NCBI RefSeq assembly: GCF_030295425.1
Contig: NZ_AP027081.1
Span: 1,736,001 to 1,800,000 of the forward strand
DNA length: 64,000 nucleotides
From: Mesoterricola sediminis
GTDB taxonomy: Bacteria; Acidobacteriota; Holophagae; Holophagales; Holophagaceae
Reading direction: 5' to 3'
The notes under the pieces were generated by a model. That model did not search any database. It worked only from the letters and a program-made list of their open reading frames with translations, and was not told the DNA's origin. Below, one piece after another: positions 8,181 through 17,205 of this stretch. Position 1 is the first letter of the stretch; each line of letters starts with the position of its first letter. The position numbers and the translations under genes were made by a program.

Positions 8181-8792
8181 ATGAACTCCCAACTCCAGAA
8201 ACAGCTGTTGATCGGGGGCTTGGCCGGCCTGCTCCTCGCCATCCTCATCATCTTCTTCCTCCAGGGGATGCGGGACGAGCTCAAGGGCCTCCGCGTGACC
8301 AACGAAGGCCTCCGGGCCGAGGTGGCGAAGGGCTACGCCCTCAAGGCCAACTACGAGAAGCTCAAGGCGGAGGTGGCCGAGCAGGAGAAGGTCATCGACG
8401 AGCTCATCAAGATCATGCCCACCGACACGGACCGCGGCGAGCTGCCCTACCGCATCAAGAAGCTGGCCGACACCGCGGGCATCGAGCAGGTCGCCTTCAG
8501 CCTCCAGGGCCCCGTGGCCAAGGAGTACTACACCGAGTACCCCGTCGCCTTCACCTTCCGCGCGGGCTACCACACCCTGGGCCAGTTCGCCTCCCTCATC
8601 TCCGGTTACGAGAAGATCATCAATCTCAGCGACCTCACGATGAAGCGGGAGGGTGGGAGCGCCCTCTATCCGGTGGCCGTCACGTGCAAGGTGAGCGCCT
8701 TCGTCTACAACCCGAACTCCGGCCAGGCGCCAGCTCCCAAGCCCGGCGCCCCCCCGGCCCCCAAGCCCGCCAAGCATGAGACTGGAGACTGA
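8181..8792 (+). CDS. pilO: Type IV pilus inner-membrane protein PilO
   Basis: A 203-aa protein with a short cytoplasmic N-terminus, a transmembrane helix (about 8-28, LLIGGLAGLLLAILIIFFL), a coiled coil (about 33-72) and a C-terminal periplasmic alpha/beta domain. It ends in a Pro/Ala/Lys tail. It partners PilN and links to PilP/PilQ across the periplasm. It starts 8 nt after pilN. Confidence 0.93.
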   Translation: MNSQLQKQLLIGGLAGLLLAILIIFFLQGMRDELKGLRVTNEGLRAEVAKGYALKANYEKLKAEVAEQEKVIDELIKIMPTDTDRGELPYRIKKLADTAGIEQVAFSLQGPVAKEYYTEYPVAFTFRAGYHTLGQFASLISGYEKIINLSDLTMKREGGSALYPVAVTCKVSAFVYNPNSGQAPAPKPGAPPAPKPAKHETGD

Positions 8793-8795
8793 ACC

Positions 8796-9278
8796 ATGGC
8801 ACGGTTCGCTTGCTTCCTCCCCGTCCTGGCCCTGAGCCTCCAGCTTGGCGCCCAGGGCGCGCCCGAAGCGCCGGGGGCCAAGGGTCGCGCCGACGCGCCG
8901 CCCACGCCCGCCCTCAGCGCCAACCAGGGCATCAACCCCGAGGACCTCATCGCCGCCCGGGCGTACCCCTATCGCCCGGCCCTCCAGCGGGATCCCTTCG
9001 CCGCGCCCAGCGACGCGGAGCAGCGGAACCGGGGCGACCTGGTGGATGACATCGGCGTCAAGGGCATGGTCGTCAGCAATGGCAAACCCATGGCCGTCGT
9101 CACGGATGGCCGCGGCAATGTGCGCATGCTCCCCATCGGATACCGCTTCCGGGACGGGGAACTGGTGGCGGTGGGCGAGAAATCCGTCACGTTCCGCCAG
9201 TGGGATCCCAACACCACCAACACCAAAGTCTTCCGAACCGTCGTCAAGACGTTCAAACGTGAGGAGGGTAAACGATGA
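8796..9278 (+). CDS. pilP: Pilus assembly lipoprotein-type protein PilP
   Basis: A 160-aa protein with a signal peptide (about 1-20). The usual lipobox is not obvious: a single Cys at residue 5 lies before the hydrophobic core, so it may be secreted without lipidation. A disordered Ala/Pro segment is followed by RDPF and a beta-sandwich homology domain (about 75-155) typical of PilP, which binds PilN/PilO and the PilQ N0 domain. It overlaps pilQ by 4 nt. Confidence 0.88.
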   Translation: MARFACFLPVLALSLQLGAQGAPEAPGAKGRADAPPTPALSANQGINPEDLIAARAYPYRPALQRDPFAAPSDAEQRNRGDLVDDIGVKGMVVSNGKPMAVVTDGRGNVRMLPIGYRFRDGELVAVGEKSVTFRQWDPNTTNTKVFRTVVKTFKREEGKR

Positions 9279-11446
9279 ATGCTCGCCTGAGTTCCTTGCT
9301 GGTCGCAGGGGGCGTGGTTCTGGCGGGGATCCAGTCCGGATCTCTCAGCGGAGCCCTCCCTGAAGCCGGAGCGCCCGCCGCCGCCCCCACCCTGGAAGCC
9401 GCCAGCCTCCTGGCCGGACCCGACCAGGTCCTCAAGCTCACCATTCCCGGATTCGCGGGCGTGCCCCAGGTCCAGGTCCTTCCGAACCCCTCCCGGATCG
9501 TCGTCGACTTGCCGGGCGTCCTGCGCGGCACCAAGGTGACGAAGAAGGATGTCCAGGCCCTCACGGGCTCGCAGGTGGTGCGTTCCCGCATGGCCCAGTT
9601 CTCCCTGGCGCCCACGCCGGTCACGCGCCTGGTGCTGGAAGTGACCCCCGGGACCCAGGCCGACGTGGCCCATGACGGCACCGGCGTCAGCATCCGGCTG
9701 AACCCCGGCAAGGGCGCCATCCACGCCCAGCTCGGCAACGTGCCGGTCCCGGCCGCACCCGCCGCCCCGACCGTCGAGACCGAGGCCGTGACCGCCAAGG
9801 TCAACGCGCCGAACCTGGCCGTGGCCCTGCCGGTCCGCGAGGCCGCGCCGGTGGCGCAGCCCGCCGCCGTCCTCGCCGCCTCCACGGTCGCGCCGCTGCC
9901 AGAGCGCGCCTATGCGGTCGCCGAGGACGCCCCCGCCAAGGGGACCGAGCCGGCCCAGCCCTACGTGATCCGCCAGGAGGCCCCCCAGGTCGCCGCGACG
10001 CGGAAGCTCGACCCCCTGCCCAGCGTTCCGGGCGCGGGCGCGCCCTTCCAGGCCCTGCCCGTCCTGGCCGTTCAGTCCGCCCTGCCGACCGCCGTCGCCC
10101 AGGACCGGGCCCCGGCCCCCCGCACGGAAAGCCGGACCGGCCGCACCCTCGGCGACGCCGGCACCCGCTACACCGGCGCCAAGATGACCATCGACGTCGT
10201 CGGCACCGACCTGACCAGCTTCCTGCGCATCATCGCCGACACGGCCCACCTGAACCTGATCGTGGACCAGGATGTGGGCGGCATCTACACCTTCAAGTTC
10301 ACCGACACCCCCTGGGACCAGGTCCTCGACGTGATCCTCAAGCACGCCGGGCTGGGCAAGGAGATCAGCAACGGGATCATCCGCGTCGCCAAGATCGAGA
10401 AGCTCCAGAAGGAGGAGGAGGACCGCAAGCGGCTGGAGGACGCCAAGTCCCTGGCCGGCGAGACCCAGAGCATCACCCGCCCGCTCTCCTTCGCCAAGGC
10501 CGGCGAGGCGCGCGCGATCCTGGAGAAGATGCTCACCAAGCGCGGCAGCATCATCGTCGACGAGCGCACCAACACCCTGATCATCACCGACCTCCCCCGC
10601 AACCTCCCCGTGCTCGACGACCTCATCGCCCAGCTGGACGTCCAGATCCAGCAGGTGCAGATCGAGGCCCGGGTGGTCGAGGCCAACAAGAACTGGGAGA
10701 AGGACTTCGGCGTCAAGTGGCCGACGGCCAACACCTCCCAGGCCGCCATCACCAACTCCAGCGGCCAGGCCGCCACCTGGGGCAGCTACAACGGGCCCTC
10801 CTGGAACAGCGTCAACAACAAGGCCGACGGCACCGGCAACGCCGCCGCGGCCATGTTCTCGGGCGGCGCCACGGGCGTGACGGACATCTCCAGTCCCGCC
10901 GGCGAGTTCTGGGTCTCCTTCCTGAGCAACCGCGTGAGCGTGAACGTGATCCTCCAGGCCCTCGAGAAGCAGGGCGTGGTCAAGATCGTGTCCAGCCCCA
11001 AGGTCGTGACCCAGAACAACAAGAAGGCCCGGGTGCTGTCCGGCGCCAAGATCCCCTATCCCGCCCAGCAGACCGGCAGCACCGCGGGCGCGATCACGGT
11101 GGCCTTCGCGGACGCCAACCTCGAACTCGAGGTCACGCCCCAGATCACCAACGACGGCACCATCCTCATGGACATCAAGGTCGAGAAGGCCGACGCCGAC
11201 TTCGGCCGCCTCGTGGGCTCCACCCCCACCATCACCCGCAAGATGGTGGAGACCCAGGTGCTCGTGAAGGACGGCGGCACCGCCATCATGGGCGGCGTCT
11301 ACAAGACCAACAACACCCAGTCCACGACGGGCGTGCCCTTCCTCAAGGACATCCCGCTGATCGGGTTCCTCTTCCGGAACAAGATCAACCAGGACTCCAA
11401 CGACGAGCTGCTGGTGTTCATCACCCCGCGCGTCCTCAAGAACTAG
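9275..11446 (+). CDS. pilQ: Type IV pilus secretin PilQ
   Basis: A 723-aa outer-membrane secretin. Parts in order: signal peptide; an AMIN domain (about 45-150) that binds peptidoglycan; a long Ala/Pro/Val-rich linker (about 155-295); the N0/STN domain (about 303-375, starting KMTIDVVGTDL); an N1 domain (about 390-470); and the secretin pore domain (about 520-723). The pore domain ends with the signature GVPFLKDIPLIGFLF. Only one AMIN domain is evident. It is the last gene of the operon, followed by two strong hairpins. Confidence 0.95.
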   Translation: MNARLSSLLVAGGVVLAGIQSGSLSGALPEAGAPAAAPTLEAASLLAGPDQVLKLTIPGFAGVPQVQVLPNPSRIVVDLPGVLRGTKVTKKDVQALTGSQVVRSRMAQFSLAPTPVTRLVLEVTPGTQADVAHDGTGVSIRLNPGKGAIHAQLGNVPVPAAPAAPTVETEAVTAKVNAPNLAVALPVREAAPVAQPAAVLAASTVAPLPERAYAVAEDAPAKGTEPAQPYVIRQEAPQVAATRKLDPLPSVPGAGAPFQALPVLAVQSALPTAVAQDRAPAPRTESRTGRTLGDAGTRYTGAKMTIDVVGTDLTSFLRIIADTAHLNLIVDQDVGGIYTFKFTDTPWDQVLDVILKHAGLGKEISNGIIRVAKIEKLQKEEEDRKRLEDAKSLAGETQSITRPLSFAKAGEARAILEKMLTKRGSIIVDERTNTLIITDLPRNLPVLDDLIAQLDVQIQQVQIEARVVEANKNWEKDFGVKWPTANTSQAAITNSSGQAATWGSYNGPSWNSVNNKADGTGNAAAAMFSGGATGVTDISSPAGEFWVSFLSNRVSVNVILQALEKQGVVKIVSSPKVVTQNNKKARVLSGAKIPYPAQQTGSTAGAITVAFADANLELEVTPQITNDGTILMDIKVEKADADFGRLVGSTPTITRKMVETQVLVKDGGTAIMGGVYKTNNTQSTTGVPFLKDIPLIGFLFRNKINQDSNDELLVFITPRVLKN

Positions 11447-11506
11447 TCCGGCTTCCTGCTCGGTCGCACCCCGGTGGATCGCCTCGGCGGTCCCCGGGGT
11501 GCCGGC

Positions 11507-11523
11507 CGTACGGGGCCCGTACG
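11507..11523. terminator. Small hairpin after pilQ
   Basis: CGTACGGG-G-CCCGTACG is a perfect 8-bp inverted repeat. It lies just before the larger hairpin and probably contributes to 3'-end formation of the pil transcript. Confidence 0.35.
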
Positions 11524-11554
11524 CGCGAAGGGGCCCCCGGGGGGCCCCTTCGCG
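11524..11554. terminator. Large hairpin between convergent pilQ and a zinc-ribbon gene
   Basis: A perfect 14-bp stem, CGCGAAGGGGCCCC with its complement, around a 3-nt loop. There is no T run on either side. Its position between convergent genes suggests a bidirectional terminator. Confidence 0.55.
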
Positions 11555-11569
11555 TGACGCGGCGGCGCG

Positions 11570-11782
11570 CTACTTGCCGATGGGCAGGGTGCGGACGAGG
11601 CGCTTGCAGGTGTTGCAGAGGACCGTGTAGGTGTCCGGCTGCTCGAAGTGGTACTTGAAGCCGGGGCCTTCCATGGGGGCCTGGTCGACCTTTTCCAGGT
11701 GGCCGAAGTGGTACTCGGCGATCCGGACGCTCTGGGGGACGGTGAGATCGGCGCCGCAATTGGGGCAGGAGATGGCAGCCAT
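11570..11782 (-). CDS. Small zinc-ribbon-like protein
   Basis: A 70-aa protein with two CXXC pairs: CPNC at residues 6-9 and CNTC about 45 residues later. The spacing suits a zinc ribbon. The ATG follows AGGAG at 5-nt spacing. No catalytic motif is visible and the family is not recognised. It lies upstream of nothing obvious on its strand and converges on pilQ. Confidence 0.65.
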   Translation of the reverse strand: MAAISCPNCGADLTVPQSVRIAEYHFGHLEKVDQAPMEGPGFKYHFEQPDTYTVLCNTCKRLVRTLPIGK

Positions 11783-11815
11783 GCTTGCTCCTCGGGAAGG
11801 GATGGGGAAGAAAAT

Positions 11816-12010
11816 CTACCTCAGGAAAAGGTACCAGATGCCGTAGCCCGCGAGGCCGAGAAAAAGCAGGCCGGCCACCACGCGCAGGATCACCTTTCCG
11901 ATTCTATAGGCAACCCAGAGCACGAACAAAACCAGCACGAGGCCCACGACCAGCTGGACGGGGGACCCAGAGCCGGCTTCCGGGGGCAGGGCGGGGGGAT
12001 GAGGACTCAC
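11816..12010 (-). CDS. Small two-helix membrane protein
   Basis: A 64-aa protein: a Pro-rich cytoplasmic or periplasmic N-terminus and two closely spaced hydrophobic helices (about 18-37 and 43-62). The start is a GTG with GGAG 7 nt upstream. It precedes the zinc-ribbon gene by 33 nt on the same strand, so the pair may form a small operon. No homologous family is recognised; function unknown. Confidence 0.55.
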   Translation of the reverse strand: MSPHPPALPPEAGSGSPVQLVVGLVLVLFVLWVAYRIGKVILRVVAGLLFLGLAGYGIWYLFLR

Positions 12011-12132
12011 AGGGTATCTCCAAGGATGGGGAAGGCGGCGGGAAGGCCCCGGTTCCGGTTACCATGGAGCATCTCCGGAACCGGAAGGCCACTCGGGTGC
12101 CCCAGGTCGCCCCCAGCAGGAACGCTTTCTTC

Positions 12133-13083
12133 ATGCTCATCGATTATGCTGCCATCACCCATGTGGGTCGGGTGCGGAAAAACAACGAGGACGCCTACCT
12201 GGTGAGCGCCCTCGACGGCGATGAGCCATTAGTCAATGGCCTGGCGCCCATGCCCAGCACCTGCCGCGCCGGCATCCTGGCCGCGGTGGCCGACGGCATG
12301 GGCGGGGCCGCCGCCGGAGAGATCGCGAGCCGGGAGGGCCTGGCCTCCGTGGCCGTCAACCTGTTCAGCCATTGGGGGCGGATCCCCGCGGAGGAGGCCA
12401 CCGAACCCGGCCTCGTCCAGGCGCTCCGCCATTCCGTGGAGGAGGCGTCCAGCGCCGTCCTGCGCTACGCGGCCTCGTACCGGGCCAGCCGGGGCATGGG
12501 CTCGACCCTCACCGCGGCGGTCATCTGGAAGGGCCACGCCTACCTCGCCCAGGTGGGCGACAGCCGCGCCTACGTCTTCCGGGGGGGGGCCCTGGTCCAG
12601 GCGACGCGGGACCAGACCCTCGTGAACGACATGGTCGCCCAGGGCACCCTCACGCCCGAGGAAGCCCGCGTGCACCCCCAGCGGAACATGATCACCCAGG
12701 CCCTGGGGGCGCCCATCCCCATCCGGGCCGTCCTGGGCCGCGTCCCGCTCCGCCGGGGCGACCGCGTCCTGCTCTGCACCGACGGCCTCCACGGCGAGGT
12801 GCCGGACGCCGTCATCGCGCAGCTCCTCGGCGAGCACCTGCCCAGCGGGGAGGCCCTGTCGGCCCTGGCCGAGGAGGCGCTGCGCCGCGGCGGCCGCGAC
12901 AACCTGACCGGCCTCCTCCTGTCCCTGGACGACCCCGGTCTCCCCGCCCCGGCCCCCGGGGAGGGGATCCGCATCGAACGGCTCGCCATCCCCAAGCCCG
13001 CCGGGGATCCGGACGTCTCGTCCACCCAGCCCCTGACGCCCATCATCGACCGTCTCGGCCGAATCATTCGAGGGAAAGCATGA
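12133..13083 (+). CDS. PP2C-family Ser/Thr protein phosphatase
   Basis: A 316-aa phosphatase with every PP2C motif: NNEDAY, ADGMGGAAAGEIAS, GMGSTLTAAV, QVGDSRAYVF, CTDGLHGEV and GGRDNLTGLL. Compared with the copy at 5655 it has an insertion near residues 25-40 and a 50-residue C-terminal extension ending at the RdgC-like gene. The extension is Pro-rich and may be a docking tail. I chose ATG 12133; the frame is open further upstream without a better site. It overlaps the next gene by ATGA, so it is probably translated with the RdgC-like protein. Confidence 0.87.
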   Translation: MLIDYAAITHVGRVRKNNEDAYLVSALDGDEPLVNGLAPMPSTCRAGILAAVADGMGGAAAGEIASREGLASVAVNLFSHWGRIPAEEATEPGLVQALRHSVEEASSAVLRYAASYRASRGMGSTLTAAVIWKGHAYLAQVGDSRAYVFRGGALVQATRDQTLVNDMVAQGTLTPEEARVHPQRNMITQALGAPIPIRAVLGRVPLRRGDRVLLCTDGLHGEVPDAVIAQLLGEHLPSGEALSALAEEALRRGGRDNLTGLLLSLDDPGLPAPAPGEGIRIERLAIPKPAGDPDVSSTQPLTPIIDRLGRIIRGKA

Positions 13084-13691
13084 GTCTGCTCCAAGGAACC
13101 CTATCCCTTCGGCGCTTCCTGGTCCTCGGGCCCGTGCCCAGCGAGGACAACCTCCTGGAGGGCCTCGAACAGGACGCCTTCCGCCCCTTCGAGGACGGCC
13201 TGGAGGAGGAGCGCGTCGGCTGGTGCGATTGGCGCAACCTCCTCATGACTCCGCCCGAGCGGACCTGGGTCATGCAGGAGCGCTTCGCGGTGTTCGGCCT
13301 GCGCATGGACGTGCGGCGGGTGCCCCCCGTCCTCCTCAAGGCCCAGGTGGACATGCGCCTCCAGTCCCTGATGAAGGAGAAGGACCTCGCCTTCGTCGGC
13401 AAGGAGGCCCGCATCTCCCTGCAGGACGAGGTGAAGGCCGACCTCCTCCAGAAGGTGCTGCCGGTCCCCAAGGTCTTCGAGGTGGCCTGGGACCTCAAGG
13501 GCGGCATGCTCTGGACGACCGCCGCCTCGTCCAAGGCCCAGAGCGCCCTGGTGGGCCTCTTCATCAAGTCCTTCGGGCTGGAGCTGCAGCCCCTGGCGCC
13601 GCTGCTCCTGGCGGGCCGGATGCTGCCCCATGTCCCGGTGGAATCCCTCATGGCCCTCGATCCCCTCGACCTGACGCTGGAGCACGCATGA
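13080..13691 (+). CDS. Short RdgC-like protein
   Basis: A 203-aa protein resembling the N-terminal and central part of the recombination-associated protein RdgC. The diagnostic stretch is SLQDEVKADLLQKVLPVP followed by a beta strand with LKGGMLWTTAASS, which matches the E. coli RdgC order. Enterobacterial RdgC is about 300 aa and forms a ring around DNA that limits RecA. Here the C-terminal third is missing, so ring closure would have to differ. It starts and ends with 4-nt ATGA overlaps with the phosphatase and with the unknown gene at 13688. RdgC-like function is inferred from similarity. Confidence 0.7.
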   Translation: MSLLQGTLSLRRFLVLGPVPSEDNLLEGLEQDAFRPFEDGLEEERVGWCDWRNLLMTPPERTWVMQERFAVFGLRMDVRRVPPVLLKAQVDMRLQSLMKEKDLAFVGKEARISLQDEVKADLLQKVLPVPKVFEVAWDLKGGMLWTTAASSKAQSALVGLFIKSFGLELQPLAPLLLAGRMLPHVPVESLMALDPLDLTLEHA

Positions 13692-14224
13692 AGCCCATGG
13701 AACTCATTGAACAGGGACGCTTCCTCGGCGAGGAGTTCCTGCTGTGGCTGTGGTGGCGGGGCCTCACCGAGGGCGGCACGAGCGGCCTCGACGGGGACCA
13801 GTCGGCCTGTTTCGTGGACGACGCCATGCAGCTCGTCACGGAGCGGGGGGACGTGAAGGAGCTGAGCCTCCGCAAGGGCAATCCCGCCGAGAGCCGGGAG
13901 GCCTTCGAGGCCCTCTCCCGGGGCATGCGCCCCGCCAAGGCCAAGGTGCGGCTCCTCTCCGGCGACATGGAGTGGACCTTCACCCTCGGCGCCGCCGGGC
14001 TGGAGATCAGCACCCTCAAGCTGCCCCCGACCCAGGCCAAGGATCCCCAGGGCCGGGTGGCGGACCGGATCTTCCTGCTGGAGGAGGGCACGGCCCACCT
14101 CGAGCGCCGCTTCCAGGCGTTCCTGGAGGTTCGCGCCCAGGATCCGGACGCCATGGAGGAGGCGCTCCGGGCCTGGGTCCGCCAGGGCCTGACGGCCGGC
14201 GAAGAGGCGCCATGGGAGGACTGA
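13688..14224 (+). CDS. Unknown partner of the RdgC-like protein
   Basis: A 178-aa soluble acidic protein with no recognised motif. It has a Trp-rich start (LLWLWWRG) and alternating beta-strand and helical segments, then a helical C-terminus. No signal or membrane segment is present. It shares ATGA overlaps with the RdgC-like gene before it and overlaps the amidase start by 13 nt, so translation is tightly coupled. An obligatory partner that supplies what the short RdgC-like protein lacks is a reasonable guess, but nothing in the sequence proves it. Confidence 0.65.
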   Translation: MKPMELIEQGRFLGEEFLLWLWWRGLTEGGTSGLDGDQSACFVDDAMQLVTERGDVKELSLRKGNPAESREAFEALSRGMRPAKAKVRLLSGDMEWTFTLGAAGLEISTLKLPPTQAKDPQGRVADRIFLLEEGTAHLERRFQAFLEVRAQDPDAMEEALRAWVRQGLTAGEEAPWED

Positions 14225-15870
14225 GGGGACTCGCCTTCGCGGCCGCGGCGGCCTGGGTCCTCCAGGCCGCGCCCGCGACGGCCGACCTCCGGGCCAAGCT
14301 CCCGGGGGGCGGCCACGCCCGCATCCAGCTCGTGTTCCGCCAGGGCGTGCAGGTGGAGTCGGCCCGGCTTCCGCGGCGCTTCCTGGCGGCCCGGAGCGGC
14401 CCCTGGGCCGCCTTCCAGGACCTGACCCCGGAGGGCCGCCTCTGGGCCCTCAAGGCCCTCTTCCCCGAGGACCGATGGCTGGCCGGCGAGGTGCGCCACC
14501 GGGTGCGCTGGCCCGAGCTGGAATCCGTCTGGCTCATGTCCGCCCTCTTCGTGGGCCACGGGCAGCACTACGACAAGCTCCAGGCCGCCAACCCCGCCCT
14601 GCCCGAGAAGCTGCGGGCCGGCGACGTGTGGATCATCCCCCGCGCCCTGCTCGCCAAGGAGCTGGGCGGGGCGGGGCAGGCCCGCATGGACCGCAGCCAG
14701 CCCGAGGACGACCTGGACGACGAGGCCCGGGTGGCCGCGTACCGGGCCCTCCTCACCTTCGGGGAGGACGCCCAGGGCCGCTACGCCGCCTACCCCATGC
14801 GCAAGGGCGAGGCCCTCTACACCAGCGTGGTCATGCGCTACACGGACCGGGTGGACCCCAAGGGCGTGAACGACCTGGCCCTGCTCATCGCCCGCCGGAG
14901 CGGCATCGACGACGTGCGCAGCATCCAGCCCGGCCAGATCATCCGCATCCCGGTGGAGTACCTGGCCGACCCCTTCCAGACCGAAGGTTCCACGGCCCTC
15001 GCCGAGGAGCGCGAGGTCCGCGCGGAGGTCCGCCGCACCCCCAAGGTCGACGCGGGTCCGAAGCTCAAGGGGCTCCGGATCGTCCTGGACGCGGGCCACG
15101 GCGGGGTCGACCGCGGCGCCTCCGCCAACGGCGTCTGGGAATCCGATTTCGTCTACGACATCGCCATGCGGGTGCGGCGCCTCCTGGAGCAGGAGACGGA
15201 GGCCGTCGTCTCCAGCACCATCCGCTACCCCGGGCTGGGCTTCAACGTCCGGGAGACCATCAAGGCCCCGTCCTCCCGGGCGGAGATCCTCACGACGCCG
15301 CCCTTCGCCAACGACGGGGAGAGCCCCAACGCGGTCAGCGTCCACCTCCGGTGGGTGCTGGCCAACGACCTCTTCGCGTCCTTCAGCCGCACCGGCGACC
15401 CCAGGAAGACCCTGTTCATCAGCTTCCACGCCGACAGCCTCCACCCCACCGCCCGCGGGACGATGGTCTACGTGCCGGGGGCCTCCGGAGTCCCGGCGTC
15501 CTTCGCGCTGGGGGACCGCCGCGCCGCCCGCGTCAAGGAGATGCGGGACGGGTCGCGGGTCCGCTTCACCCCCAAGGAGCGGCTCCAGAGCGAGGCCCGG
15601 AGCCGCCTGTTCTCGGAGACGCTGCTCAAGGCCCTGCGCACCGACGAGGTGCCCATCCACGCCAACCGCCCCATCCGGAACGTGATCCAGCGCGGCGGCC
15701 GGAGCTTCGTGCCCGCCGTGATCCGGTACAACGCCGCCGCGGCCAAGGTTCTCGTGGAGGTGGCGAACCTGACCAACGAGGACGACGTCCTCAACCTCAA
15801 GGACCCGGAGTTCCGCGAGCGGTACGCCGGGGCCGTCGTCAAGGCGATCCGGGCCTACTTCAGGAGCTGA
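14212..15870 (+). CDS. N-acetylmuramoyl-L-alanine amidase (amidase_3)
   Basis: A 552-aa exported amidase. A signal peptide covers about residues 1-25. Two LysM-like segments follow (about 105-145, ending GDVWIIP, and about 200-245, ending GQIIRIP). The zinc-dependent amidase_3 domain (about 285-550) contains DAGHGG (His ligand), a Glu ligand in VWESDF, SFHADS (second His ligand) and the catalytic Glu in VEVANL. It would cleave the amide between MurNAc and the stem peptide in the periplasm. It begins inside the preceding gene. The domain order binds glycan first and cuts second, like AmiC-type division amidases without an AMIN domain. Confidence 0.88.
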   Translation: MGGLRGLAFAAAAAWVLQAAPATADLRAKLPGGGHARIQLVFRQGVQVESARLPRRFLAARSGPWAAFQDLTPEGRLWALKALFPEDRWLAGEVRHRVRWPELESVWLMSALFVGHGQHYDKLQAANPALPEKLRAGDVWIIPRALLAKELGGAGQARMDRSQPEDDLDDEARVAAYRALLTFGEDAQGRYAAYPMRKGEALYTSVVMRYTDRVDPKGVNDLALLIARRSGIDDVRSIQPGQIIRIPVEYLADPFQTEGSTALAEEREVRAEVRRTPKVDAGPKLKGLRIVLDAGHGGVDRGASANGVWESDFVYDIAMRVRRLLEQETEAVVSSTIRYPGLGFNVRETIKAPSSRAEILTTPPFANDGESPNAVSVHLRWVLANDLFASFSRTGDPRKTLFISFHADSLHPTARGTMVYVPGASGVPASFALGDRRAARVKEMRDGSRVRFTPKERLQSEARSRLFSETLLKALRTDEVPIHANRPIRNVIQRGGRSFVPAVIRYNAAAAKVLVEVANLTNEDDVLNLKDPEFRERYAGAVVKAIRAYFRS

Positions 15871-15871
15871 G

Positions 15872-16102
15872 ATGAGGGTCTTCGCGCGGGTCAACCAGAT
15901 CGGCTGGGTCCACCTGTGGCCCACCCGGGAGGCGTACGAGGCCGGGGAGGCCTCCATCCACTTCTTCAACGGCCGCACCGATCCCCGGTGGGCGGAGGCC
16001 GGCCTGGAGCCCGCCCAGCGGGAGGCCCTGGGCCGGGGCGAGCTGGTCGAGCTCGAGGATCCCGGCTACCTGGAGGACCCCGGGGCGCCCTCCGGCGTGT
16101 AA
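15872..16102 (+). CDS. Small hypothetical protein
   Basis: A 76-aa acidic protein beginning 1 nt after the amidase stop, with AGGAG inside the end of the amidase gene as its ribosome-binding site. It contains a short beta-rich region with several Trp and Gly residues and no signal or membrane segment. No family recognised; it may belong to the amidase transcription unit. Confidence 0.5.
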   Translation: MRVFARVNQIGWVHLWPTREAYEAGEASIHFFNGRTDPRWAEAGLEPAQREALGRGELVELEDPGYLEDPGAPSGV

Positions 16103-16125
16103 CCTGGAGTTTTGACCGGACCCGA

Positions 16126-17085
16126 ATGGCAGCCGACCCGACCCTCACCGACAAGATCCAGGCCCTCGCTTTCGAGGTGGCGGAAGGCATCCTGAAGCGC
16201 ATGCCCTGGGAGACGCTCCAGACCCTGGGGCGGGGCGTCGGCCGGCTCTTCCACGCCGTGGACGCCCGGCACCGCCGGGTGGTCCGGGAGAACATCCGCG
16301 CCACCGACCTGGGCCTGTCCGAGGCCGAGGTCCGGGCCCTCTCCCGGGACTGCTTCGCCCATTTCGGGGCGCTCTTCCTGTCCGGCATCCGGCTCTTCAA
16401 CATGCCGGAGGAGGAATTGGAGCGGCGCGTCCGCATCCGGGGCCTCGAGCACTACGACGCGGCCCGGGCCACGGGCAAGGGCTTCATCGTGCTGACCGGC
16501 CACTACGGCAACTGGGAGGCCCTGGCCCTCGCCCTCAGCGCCAAGGGCCGGCACATCTCGGTCATCGGCCGGGCCCTCCCGAACCCCCTGCTGGACGCCA
16601 AGCTGCGCGCCTACCGGGGCCGCTTCGGGAACGAGGTCATCCTCAAGGCCGGCGCCTACCGCGGCGCGATCCAGGCCCTCCGCCGGGGCAAGGGCATCGG
16701 CTTCCTGCTGGACCAGGACGCGCTGGGCATGGGCGTCTTCGTGAGGTTCCTGGGCCGCTGGGCCTCCACCTTCTCATCGGCCGGCCTCCTGGCTGTCAAG
16801 TTCGACCTGCCCGTGGTCCAGCTCCGCAGCTGGCCCGAGCCGGACGGCACCATCACCGTGTCCGTGGAGCCGCCCTTCCGGGTGCCCCTCACCGGGGACG
16901 CGGAGCGGGACGCCTGGACCGCCACCCAGATGATGGCCAGCCGCCTGGACGCCGAGATCCGCCGGGACCCCCGCTGGTGGTTCTGGATGCACCGCCGCTT
17001 CAAGACCCAGCCCGGCCGCCCCGGCGCTCCCGCCCTCCCTCCCGCGGATTGGGTCGAGGCGAGCTTCCCCGGGCTCCTGCCGTGA
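16126..17085 (+). CDS. LpxL/HtrB-type lipid A acyltransferase
   Basis: A 319-aa membrane-associated acyltransferase. The catalytic HX4E motif is seen as GHYGNWEA (about residues 125-132), followed by VIGRAL, an FLLDQDA motif and a C-terminal WWFWMHRRFK, all features of the lysophospholipid/lipid A acyltransferase family. It would add a secondary acyl chain to a lipid A precursor at the inner membrane. ATG 16126 is chosen because the upstream frame only extends through the previous gene. The ribosome-binding site is weak (TGGAG at 16105). Confidence 0.85.
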   Translation: MAADPTLTDKIQALAFEVAEGILKRMPWETLQTLGRGVGRLFHAVDARHRRVVRENIRATDLGLSEAEVRALSRDCFAHFGALFLSGIRLFNMPEEELERRVRIRGLEHYDAARATGKGFIVLTGHYGNWEALALALSAKGRHISVIGRALPNPLLDAKLRAYRGRFGNEVILKAGAYRGAIQALRRGKGIGFLLDQDALGMGVFVRFLGRWASTFSSAGLLAVKFDLPVVQLRSWPEPDGTITVSVEPPFRVPLTGDAERDAWTATQMMASRLDAEIRRDPRWWFWMHRRFKTQPGRPGAPALPPADWVEASFPGLLP

Positions 17086-17205
17086 CGCCTCGGCATCCTG
17101 GGTCGGCCCCTCCTTGGGGTGGACGGCCCTGACCTCCCGGCAGCCCCTGGAACGGTCCGGCGGATGGTTGGAACCCCATCGCCAGGCTCTTTGGGAAGCA
17201 TGCTC

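Noticed and set aside
17086-17205. Terminator between the acyltransferase and the TPR gene
   Set aside because: The candidate arms around CCCCTCCTTGGGG do not extend into a consistent stem.
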